30,398 nucleotides of DNA, taken from Oscillospiraceae bacterium (lineage in GTDB: Bacteria > Bacillota > Clostridia > Oscillospirales > Oscillospiraceae). The translations under genes were made by a program, and so were the position numbers. The first letter of the stretch is position 1, and the number at the start of each line of letters is the position of its first letter. Positions 24,304 through 30,398 of this stretch are shown piece after piece. The notes beneath the pieces are model-generated. The model was not told the DNA's origin, ran no database searches, and was given only the letters and a program-made list of their open reading frames with translations. The stretch spans positions 1-30,398 of the forward strand of contig CAJGCI010000006.1 of assembly GCA_904501855.1 (NCBI GenBank), given 5' to 3'.

Positions 24304-24389
24304 ATCGGGAAGCAGGTAGCTGTTTATCCCGATACCATCAGAAAAGCAGCAGCGGATGGATCTGATGAGACCCGGAAGCTGCTTTTCTG
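24304..24389 (+). other. Two consecutive hairpins upstream of the small basic protein gene
   Basis: First stem ATCGGGA (24304-24310) / TCCCGAT (24327-24333). Second stem CAGAAAAGCAGC (24339-24350) / GCTGCTTTTCTG (24378-24389), 12 perfect pairs with a 27-base loop. No T-run follows; the second hairpin ends four bases before the AGGAGG of the next gene. Confidence 0.55.
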
Positions 24390-24406
24390 TTCAGGAGGAA
24401 CAGGAG

Positions 24407-24586
24407 ATGGCCAACAAATATATACCGAAAGATAAAATGAGCAAAAAGAAACGGCGGGCGGAATATGCCAAACGCCGCGGTTCCTGGAACGGGGTGTCGC
24501 CGGAAACCCGAGTGATGCCAAACAAAAAAGCATATGACCGAAACCGGGCGCGAAGCCAGATGAGACGGGAAACACAGGATGTTTGA
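24407..24586 (+). CDS. Small basic protein of unknown function
   Basis: 59 residues, very rich in lysine and arginine (KMSKKKRRAEYAKRRG, YDRNRARSQMRR); I do not recognise the family. ATG 24407 has AGGAGG nine bases upstream, better than an upstream in-frame ATG at 24356 that falls inside a hairpin. The composition suits a nucleic-acid or ribosome-associated protein. It may share the aldo/keto reductase transcript or be read from its own; the bases to 24680 hold no other gene that I can support. Confidence 0.7.
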   Translation: MANKYIPKDKMSKKKRRAEYAKRRGSWNGVSPETRVMPNKKAYDRNRARSQMRRETQDV

Positions 24587-24680
24587 TGCCCGAAAACAGG
24601 AACGGAAGAGCAGCAAAGGGATCCGATGAACAGCGGGCGAAGAATTAAACAAAGGAAATAGGAAATAACAGGAATATCTG

Positions 24681-24709
24681 TTGTGAAACAAAACGATCTA
24701 CGATAAAAT
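24681..24709 (+). promoter_or_regulatory. Promoter of alr
   Basis: TTGTGA at 24681-24686, 17-base spacer, TAAAAT at 24704-24709, about 50 bases before the alr start. Confidence 0.65.
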
Positions 24710-24762
24710 ATGAAAACAGGAATTCATCCGATTTTATCCGAAAAAATGTTAGGGAGCAGTAC

Positions 24763-25905
24763 ATGGACCAGATAACCGAAAAACGGACATGGGCTGAGAT
24801 CAGCCGAAGTGCACTGCGGCACAATCTGAATGTGGCCAAGGAACTCACCGGCGGGACGAAGATCATGTGTGTTATCAAAGGGAATGCACATGGACACGGA
24901 GCAGTCGAGTGCGGCCGCACTCTGGAGCAGGCAGGTGCAGATGCGTTTGCAGTTGCCTCTCTGGAGGAAGCAGTGGAGCTGCGTTCATCGGGAATTCAGG
25001 TCCCGATCCTTGTTCTCGGCTGGACGGATCCCCGCTATGCGTCTGTGTTCTGCGATTATGATATCCTTCAGTCAGGTCTGGACCTGGAATACGTCCGGGA
25101 ACTGAGCGGTCAGATGACAGCACAGAAGGATGACAGAAAGATCGGAATCCATGTCAAGCTGGACACCGGAATGACCCGTACCGGTGTGAATGCCCAGGGA
25201 GAACCCGCGGATGCGGCCAGTGCTGTGGAAACGATGATGACCCTGCCCGGAATCCAGGTGACCGGAATCTTCACCCATTTTGCCGCCGCCGACATGCCGG
25301 AAAAAGATGACTACACGGCGATGCAGCTGAAGCGGTACAAAGCGGTCCTTGCGGAACTGGAGAAAAGGGGAATCGACACGTCTCTTCTCCTGAAACATAC
25401 CGGAAACAGCGCCAGCATCATGTATCATCCGGAGACCATCTTCGATATGATGCGGGAAGGAGTCATGATGTACGGATTCTATCCCAACGGGATCTATGAT
25501 CCGGACGGACCTTTGGAGCCGGTCCTGTCCCTGAACTGCCGGGTCGCTCAAGTCAAGGAGATCCCCGCAGGAACCAGCGTCAGTTACGGATGCACATTTA
25601 CTTCCGACCGGCCGATGAAGATCGCCGCAGTCACCGCCGGCTATGCCGACGCTTATCCGCGAAGCCTCTCCAATAAAGGAGCCTGGGCGGTGATCAACGG
25701 ACAGAAGTGTCCGCAGATCGGACGGATCTGCATGGATATGTGCATGTTCGATGTCACGGGAAAAGAGGTCAAGGCAGGAGACCGGGTGATTCTCTACGGA
25801 AGAGGGGGCATGCACCTGGATGAACTCACGGCGCTGATCGGGACCATCAACTGCGAACCCACCTGTCTGATTACGAACCGGGTCAAAAAAATATATGTAG
25901 ATTGA
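24763..25905 (+). CDS. alr: Alanine racemase-family PLP enzyme with altered pocket residues
   Basis: Fold-type III PLP racemase of 380 residues, expected to interconvert L- and D-alanine for peptidoglycan. The catalytic lysine is K39 in VIKGNAHGHG and the opposite catalytic tyrosine is Y275 in VSYGCTF; RICMDMCMFDV is the conserved dimer/active-site loop. Two usual tyrosines are replaced. The position after KxNA, normally Tyr in AYGHG, is His43; the one in the C-terminal INYE motif is Cys364 (INCE). By my recollection of the Geobacillus enzyme these correspond to Tyr43 and Tyr354, which contact PLP phosphate and shape the entrance. ATG 24763 follows TTAGGGAGC. The downstream alanine symporter supports an alanine role, but specificity may be broader. 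Confidence 0.9.
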   Translation: MDQITEKRTWAEISRSALRHNLNVAKELTGGTKIMCVIKGNAHGHGAVECGRTLEQAGADAFAVASLEEAVELRSSGIQVPILVLGWTDPRYASVFCDYDILQSGLDLEYVRELSGQMTAQKDDRKIGIHVKLDTGMTRTGVNAQGEPADAASAVETMMTLPGIQVTGIFTHFAAADMPEKDDYTAMQLKRYKAVLAELEKRGIDTSLLLKHTGNSASIMYHPETIFDMMREGVMMYGFYPNGIYDPDGPLEPVLSLNCRVAQVKEIPAGTSVSYGCTFTSDRPMKIAAVTAGYADAYPRSLSNKGAWAVINGQKCPQIGRICMDMCMFDVTGKEVKAGDRVILYGRGGMHLDELTALIGTINCEPTCLITNRVKKIYVD

Positions 25906-25955
25906 ACCGAAAGGTCAATATAAACGGTAAGAGAAAAAAGAAAGGGAATTGAAAA

Positions 25956-27461
25956 ATGCAGGTATTTGAGAACTTTATCAACACGATCAACAACTACATC
26001 TGGAGTACTGCGCTGATCGTTGTCCTGGTGGCAGTAGGTCTCTACTTTACCATCATGACGAAAGGGATCCAGTTCCGGTGCTTTAAAGACATGTTCAAAA
26101 ACCTGAAGGAGACGGATCTGGACGGCAAGAACGTCAGCCTTTCTCCCTATGAGGCTTTTGCAACCACTGTCGGCACCCGTGTCGGCACCGGCAACATCGC
26201 CGGCGTTGCCACAGCCATCTTCTTCGGAGGACCGGGAGCTGTGGTCTGGATGTGGATGATCGCACTGATCGGTGCAGCCACGTCCGTCATCGAGACTCTC
26301 CTCGGCCAGGCCTACAAGGATGAACTCGGCGGTGAGCTGGTAGGCTCCCCGGCATACTACATGCAGCGCGGACTGAAAGCCCGCTGGTTGGGCATCCTCT
26401 TTGCACTTGCCACCATCATCGGGCCGGCATTCCTCATGGCATCCATGCAGTCCTATACCACCTGCTCCGCACTGAACGGAGCGTTGCACATCCCCATGAT
26501 GGTTATTGCCGTGGTGCTGACCATCCTGACTGCTTTGGTCGTGCTTGGCGGCATCAAGCGTATCGGTGAAGTTGCCGCGTTCATCTCTCCCATCATGTGT
26601 GCCATCTACCTGATCATCGGTCTTGTAATCTTCGTGGCGAATATCACGAAAGTTCCTGAGACCATCGCCCTGATGTTCCGCTGCGCATTTGGTGCAGAAG
26701 CAGCTTTCGGCGGCATCGTCGGCAGTATGATTTCATGGGGTATCAAGCGTGGTGTTTATTCCAATGACGCCGGCGACGGCATGGGCCCCATCCTGTCCTC
26801 CACTGCAGAGACCGCACACCCGGTCAAGCAAGGGCTGGTTCAGGGACTGTCCGTATACATCGACACCATCCTTGTATGTTCCATCACGGCATTCTCCATC
26901 CTTCTCTCCGGAACCTACAACGTTTCCGACGGTGCTTCCGGACTGCTGGTGGAAGGTGCGCCCGACATCGAGTACGGTGTACTTTATATGGAAGAAGCAG
27001 CATCCAAGATCTTCGGCGGACACAGCATCGGCGCGATCCTGATTGCGATCATCCTTGCCACGTTCGTGTTCTCCACGCTGATCTCCTATTCCTATCAGCT
27101 GGAATCCAGCTGCAAGTTCATCTTCGGCAATAACAGAGTCATCATCACCATCGGCAGAATCCTGTTCCTGTTCTGTGTGCTCACCGGCGGATTTATCAGC
27201 GGTGCAGCCATCTGGGCAATGGCCGATACCGGCGCCGGAATGATGGCGTGGCTGAACATCCTGGCTATCGTCCTGCTTTCACCCAAGGCATTCCGGATCA
27301 TCAAGGACTACGATAAGCAGAAAAAGGCCGGGCTGGATCCGCTGTTTGATCCGGCGACCGTCGGTATTGATGACCCTCATGGAGTCTGGGATCATTACGT
27401 ACAGAAAAAGAAAGCCCGCGGCGACTATGAGAACGAGGCGCTGGGCTACGACATTAAATAA
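25956..27461 (+). CDS. agcS: Sodium:alanine/glycine symporter (AGCS family)
   Basis: Integral membrane symporter of 501 residues with about eleven helices. The AGCS signature GTRVGTGNIAGVATAIFFGGPGA lies at residues near 73-95 (given here in part: TVGTRVGTGNIAG), followed by IETLLGQAYKDE and the YNDAGDG-like motif YSNDAGDGMGP. It imports alanine or glycine with Na+. It starts 50 bases after alr with no terminator between, so alanine uptake and racemisation are probably co-expressed. It is followed by a strong terminator. Confidence 0.94.
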   Translation: MQVFENFINTINNYIWSTALIVVLVAVGLYFTIMTKGIQFRCFKDMFKNLKETDLDGKNVSLSPYEAFATTVGTRVGTGNIAGVATAIFFGGPGAVVWMWMIALIGAATSVIETLLGQAYKDELGGELVGSPAYYMQRGLKARWLGILFALATIIGPAFLMASMQSYTTCSALNGALHIPMMVIAVVLTILTALVVLGGIKRIGEVAAFISPIMCAIYLIIGLVIFVANITKVPETIALMFRCAFGAEAAFGGIVGSMISWGIKRGVYSNDAGDGMGPILSSTAETAHPVKQGLVQGLSVYIDTILVCSITAFSILLSGTYNVSDGASGLLVEGAPDIEYGVLYMEEAASKIFGGHSIGAILIAIILATFVFSTLISYSYQLESSCKFIFGNNRVIITIGRILFLFCVLTGGFISGAAIWAMADTGAGMMAWLNILAIVLLSPKAFRIIKDYDKQKKAGLDPLFDPATVGIDDPHGVWDHYVQKKKARGDYENEALGYDIK

Positions 27462-27469
27462 TAAGTAGT

Positions 27470-27513
27470 TCGAAGCTTCCAACGCAGATGCAGAGGAAGC
27501 TTCGATTCTTTTT
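27470..27513 (+). terminator. Terminator after agcS
   Basis: Perfect 11-bp stem TCGAAGCTTCC / GGAAGCTTCGA, 14-base loop, followed by TTCTTTTTG. Confidence 0.9.
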
Positions 27514-27544
27514 GTCCAAATCATCGGTAAAACGATGAAAAGTC

Positions 27545-27553
27545 TGATATAAT
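27545..27553 (+). promoter_or_regulatory. Extended -10 promoter of the aminopeptidase gene
   Basis: TGATATAAT at 27545-27553; the -35 region is poor. An in-frame ATG at 27552 falls inside this element and therefore cannot be the start. Confidence 0.6.
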
Positions 27554-27593
27554 GTCGTACAGAAAAACACACAAGCAAAAGGAAGGATTCAAT

Positions 27594-28823
27594 ATGAGCA
27601 TTTCCCAAAATCTCCTTCAGAAATATGCGGATCTTATTGTCCGTACCGGCGCCAATGTACAGCCGGGTCAGATTGTCCAGCTGACCATCGCCGTGGAACA
27701 GCACGAATTTGCGGCGATGGTGATGGAGGCATGTTATAAAGCCGGAGCGAAAAAAGTAAATGTGGACTGGACCAGCGACGTGCAGAGCAGACTGAACTAT
27801 CTCTATGCCGAGCAGGAGGTCCTGTCCCGGGTCCTGCCGTGGGAAGAGGAAAAAATGAAACAGATGGTGGAGGATCTGCCATGCCGGATCTTTATCGAAT
27901 CGGAAGACCCGGATGCGATGAAAGAGATCGATCCGCAGAAGCTGTCGGATGTTACCCAAAGCAGAGCAAAGGTTATGAAGCCGTACCGCAATGCCATTGA
28001 GGGCAAGCACCAGTGGGTCATCGCAGCATATTCCTCGGAAAAGTGGGCAGAAAAGTGCTTCCCGGGCGATGAAGATGCCATGGACAAACTGTGGGAGGCG
28101 ATTCTCAAGACAGTTCGGGTACGGGAGGATAATGACCCTGTTGCCGCATGGAAAGAACACACGGACTTTATCGAGAAGAAGGCGGCCTGGCTCAACGAGC
28201 AGGGTTTTGCATCTCTGCGATATCAAAGCGCAAACGGAACGGATTTCCGAGTCGACCTGATCCCCGGGGCAAAATGGGAAGGCGCCGGCGCGACCAATCC
28301 GCTCAACGATGCGTTCTATATCCCCAATATGCCGACAGAGGAGATCTTCACCTCTCCCATGGCCGGAAGATGTGAGGGAACTCTGGTGGCGGTAAAACCG
28401 CTGTCCTGGAACAGTCAGCTGATCGAGGATTTCTCCATAACCTTTGAGGACGGGCGCGCGGTGTCCTGCCGTGCATCCAAAGGGCAGGAACTTCTGGAGA
28501 GGATGCTGAAGATGGACGAAGGTGCATCCATGCTGGGAGAAGTGGCGCTGGTACCAAAGGAAAGTCCGGTCAATCAATGCGGCTTCCTGTTTTATGAAAC
28601 TCTGTTCGATGAGAATGCCTGCTGCCATTGTGCCGTTGGAATGGGCTTTAAGGAAGTGCTCCCCAACGGAGATGATCTGTCGATGGAGGATGCCCAGAAG
28701 CAGGGGATCAATGATTCCATTATCCATGTGGACTTTATGGTGGGCGCTGAAGATCTTTCCATCGATGGTATCCGTCCGGATGGAACAGAGGTGCCGATTT
28801 TCCGGAACGGGACCTGGGCATGA
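27594..28823 (+). CDS. Aminopeptidase, M29 (AmpS/PepS/T) family
   Basis: Cytosolic metallo-aminopeptidase of 409 residues. Conserved blocks of the family are present: the metal-site Glu in MAGRCEG and the FTSPM region, YETLFDENACCHCAVG (Glu and His), and the final IIHVDFMVGAEDLSIDG with the HxD pair. It trims N-terminal residues from peptides using a two-metal centre. ATG 27594 follows GGAAGGATT and starts at the conserved ISQNLLQKYADLIV. It is monocistronic and sits after the alanine symporter; peptide turnover would fit amino acid supply. The substitution of CC in the usual ASH segment (ENACCH) is mild. Confidence 0.93.
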   Translation: MSISQNLLQKYADLIVRTGANVQPGQIVQLTIAVEQHEFAAMVMEACYKAGAKKVNVDWTSDVQSRLNYLYAEQEVLSRVLPWEEEKMKQMVEDLPCRIFIESEDPDAMKEIDPQKLSDVTQSRAKVMKPYRNAIEGKHQWVIAAYSSEKWAEKCFPGDEDAMDKLWEAILKTVRVREDNDPVAAWKEHTDFIEKKAAWLNEQGFASLRYQSANGTDFRVDLIPGAKWEGAGATNPLNDAFYIPNMPTEEIFTSPMAGRCEGTLVAVKPLSWNSQLIEDFSITFEDGRAVSCRASKGQELLERMLKMDEGASMLGEVALVPKESPVNQCGFLFYETLFDENACCHCAVGMGFKEVLPNGDDLSMEDAQKQGINDSIIHVDFMVGAEDLSIDGIRPDGTEVPIFRNGTWA

Positions 28824-28898
28824 TAGGAAAACGCAGATAAAACCTGTGAACGGCTGGTAGTTTAGTTTCGAAACGGGAGGACTTTTCGCAAAAGCGTG

Positions 28899-28927
28899 TT
28901 TACAAAATCTTCAAAAATGTGTATAAA
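28899..28927 (+). promoter_or_regulatory. Promoter of the last SLH protein gene
   Basis: TTTACA at 28899-28904, 17-base spacer, TATAAA at 28922-28927, 36 bases before the start. Confidence 0.7.
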
Positions 28928-28962
28928 TAATTCATAGGTAAAAAATGAAATGGGGGATCCTG

Positions 28963-30198
28963 ATGAAAAGATTTTGCAGTTTATTGCTGACGGTAGCCAT
29001 GGTTGTCACTTTTTGCGTGGCACTTTGGAGTCCGGTCTCTGCAGCACAGTTTACAGATGTAAAAACATCTGATTATTTTAATGATGCTGTTAACTGGGCC
29101 GTGAAAAACGGGATCACCGCAGGAACTTCTGCGAATACTTTTGGTCCGAACGTAAATTGCACCCGAGCACAGGTCGTGACCTTCCTTTGGAGAGCAAACG
29201 GTTCACCACAGGTAAATGCGTCCGCCAATCCGTTTATTGACGTTCGCGTGACGGATTATTTCTATCAGCCTGTTCTGTGGGCGGTGTCCAATGGAATTAC
29301 CGCAGGAACTTCTGCGAATACTTTTGGTCCGAACGTAAATTGCACCCGAGCACAGGTTGTCACCTTCCTATGGAGAAACGAAGGTTCTCCGGCGTTGATT
29401 AACACCGCATCGAGATTCCGGGATGTCTCCGCTGGGGACTATTTCAATGTTCCGGTACAGTGGGCAGTGGCGAACAAGATCACGGCAGGTACCAGCACGA
29501 ACTATTTCAGCCCCAATGCAAACTGCACCAGAGCACAGGTCGTGACCTTCCTGTATAAGGCAAAAGACGGTGCTACCATCGTCCAGCCAGAGAATGATTC
29601 CAAAAAAGCGTATGAGCCAATCATTACCAATACGGTCAAGATGCTGAAAGGCCAGTCCTATGATGCCAACTATGTTGCGGACAACAAGCATCTCAACCGG
29701 GCGAAAGGAAAGGCAGACGGAGTTGGATACTGCCTTATCGATCTCGATCGGGACGGCTCGGAAGAACTGCTGATCGGTGATATCAATACCATCGACCGTA
29801 GCAATCCTGCAGCCGAGGATTTCTATATGTATTTCTGGGTCATGTACACCATCGTCAACGGTTATCCGAAGCAGCTTGTATCAAGCGAGGAAAGCAACGC
29901 CTATTATCTTGCCGATGACGGCAATGTATACAGGGTATACACGAAAGACGGAAACGAAAACTGGGAAAAGATGACGTTCAAAGAACATGACCTGTATGTA
30001 ATGGAATGTGCATTCAGAGATGGTTCGCAGTACTGCATCAGCAATCTAGGTGAAGGAGTTCCGCAGGGAACAACAGACGCAAGACGTACCAGTGCATCGC
30101 AGGCAACCGTCGTTACCAAAGATCAGTGGACGCTTACCACAACCGCCTGGAATGCCATTATCGACAAACCACCCTATGTTGCAATAACGAAATTCTGA
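28963..30198 (+). CDS. Secreted SLH-domain protein with unknown C-terminal domain
   Basis: Exported protein of 411 residues. Signal peptide about 1-28 (MKRFCSLLLTVAMVV... SAA). Three SLH domains follow directly (FTDVKTSDYFNDAVNWA, FIDVRVTDYFYQPVLWA, FRDVSAGDYFNVPVQWA), each ending in TRAQVVTFL, spaced about 61 residues. The C-terminal part (about 210-411) is not a family I recognise; it carries a calcium-loop-like DLDRDGSEELLIGD. ATG 28963 is preferred over 28945 because it starts the signal peptide and GGGGGATC precedes it. This SLH type (AGTSANTFGPN) differs from that of the ceramidase and the operon protein, so it was not recently copied from them. Confidence 0.9.
   Translation: MKRFCSLLLTVAMVVTFCVALWSPVSAAQFTDVKTSDYFNDAVNWAVKNGITAGTSANTFGPNVNCTRAQVVTFLWRANGSPQVNASANPFIDVRVTDYFYQPVLWAVSNGITAGTSANTFGPNVNCTRAQVVTFLWRNEGSPALINTASRFRDVSAGDYFNVPVQWAVANKITAGTSTNYFSPNANCTRAQVVTFLYKAKDGATIVQPENDSKKAYEPIITNTVKMLKGQSYDANYVADNKHLNRAKGKADGVGYCLIDLDRDGSEELLIGDINTIDRSNPAAEDFYMYFWVMYTIVNGYPKQLVSSEESNAYYLADDGNVYRVYTKDGNENWEKMTFKEHDLYVMECAFRDGSQYCISNLGEGVPQGTTDARRTSASQATVVTKDQWTLTTTAWNAIIDKPPYVAITKF
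29116..29174 (+). repeat. 59-bp exact direct repeat, copy 1 (in SLH 1)
   Basis: Identical to 29299-29357, offset 183 bases (61 codons), in frame within the SLH coding region. Confidence 0.9.
29299..29357 (+). repeat. 59-bp exact direct repeat, copy 2 (in SLH 2)
   Basis: Identical to 29116-29174, including third codon positions; flanking bases have diverged. Confidence 0.9.
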
Positions 30199-30211
30199 TA
30201 ATCAAAATAAG

Positions 30212-30246
30212 AAGATGTTGCCTTTCCTTATAGAAGGCAGCATCTT
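30212..30246 (+). terminator. Terminator after the SLH protein gene
   Basis: Stem AAGATGTTGCCTT / AAGGCAGCATCTT with one G-T wobble and a 9-base loop, followed by TTCC. Confidence 0.7.
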
Positions 30247-30262
30247 TTCCATAATTTAAAAG

Positions 30263-30299
30263 AAAAACCCTTGAAGCCTTTTGGCTTCAAGGGTTTTTT
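30263..30299. terminator. Bidirectional terminator between the SLH gene and tRNA-Val
   Basis: Perfect stem AAAAACCCTTGAAGCC / GGCTTCAAGGGTTTTT with a TTTT loop; it ends the plus-strand SLH transcript and the minus-strand tRNA transcript. Confidence 0.9.
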
Positions 30300-30301
30300 A
30301 C

Positions 30302-30377
30302 TGGTGGACGATACAAGACTCGAACTTGTGACCTCCCGCACGTCAAGCGGATGCGCTACCAGCTGCGCCAATCGTCC
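30302..30377 (-). tRNA. tRNA-Val (anticodon GAC)
   Basis: Minus strand, 76 bases with encoded CCA. Acceptor GGACGAT pairs with ATCGTCC, D-arm GCGC/GCGC, anticodon stem-loop CCGC-TTGACGT-GCGG giving anticodon GAC, and T-arm ACAAG-TTCGAGT-CTTGT. The discriminator is A. It is directly followed by the bidirectional terminator at 30263-30299. Confidence 0.93.
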
Positions 30378-30398
30378 TCACAGCGAAAGTTATTCTAA

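Noticed and set aside
27279..28727. Minus-strand open frame of about 480 codons across the agcS end and the aminopeptidase
   Set aside because: It runs over a terminator and promoter and opposes a conserved enzyme.
29105..29550. CRISPR-like repeat array suggested by repeated DNA
   Set aside because: The repeats are in-frame SLH modules 61 codons apart, not short repeats with unique spacers.

Overview
The window looks like chromosomal DNA from an anaerobic, Gram-positive member of the Bacillota, most likely class Clostridia. Reasons seen in the sequence: strong AGGAGG-type ribosome binding sites, housekeeping promoters of the TTGACA-17-TATAAT kind, three S-layer-homology (SLH) proteins, a TagO/MnaA pair for a wall polymer, a lipoprotein-type binding protein, and oxygen-sensitive style Fe-S oxidoreductases. 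Base composition is roughly balanced by eye. I see no phage, transposon, integrase or CRISPR; this is a gene-dense chromosomal segment.

Layout. 1-2769: the end of trkA and trkH, a potassium uptake pair. 2862-6696 (minus): trpS, tagO, wecB/mnaA and a small metallophosphoesterase, reading as one unit. It diverges from gltX (6825-8312) at a promoter pair whose -35 boxes overlap. 8447-9079: a zinc-ribbon/one-TM/Ig-like protein. 9243-12137: a two-gene operon of a short-chain dehydrogenase and an Old-Yellow-Enzyme-type FMN/Fe-S/FAD reductase. 12200-12886 (minus): an orphan OmpR-type response regulator with an abnormal receiver.

13126-18779 (minus) is the most unusual part. Seven tightly packed genes run from a promoter with a duplicated 23-bp element to a hairpin terminator. 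In transcription order they are: FecCD-type permease, ABC ATPase, binding lipoprotein, a TiaS-like protein with an IDDTDN motif, a 70-residue cysteine-rich protein, and two secreted Ig-like proteins. Both secreted proteins begin, right after the signal peptide, with a GDGSGGG motif; one ends in a membrane anchor and the other in SLH domains. I read this as a candidate surface-capture, import and processing system for a metal complex or cofactor. The substrate cannot be told from sequence.

Divergent from it, 19024-21768 encodes a secreted neutral ceramidase fused to three SLH domains, which would place sphingolipid hydrolysis on the cell surface. After it come azlCD (branched-chain amino acid export, minus), an Fe-S aldo/keto reductase, a 59-residue basic protein, alr with an alanine/sodium symporter (alr carries unusual active-site substitutions), an M29 aminopeptidase, an SLH protein with an exact internal 59-bp duplication, and a tRNA-Val(GAC) on the minus strand at the right edge.

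The SLH proteins need a wall polymer to bind, and the tagO/mnaA genes could contribute to it; that link is inference. No gene-free stretch exceeds about 300 bases.
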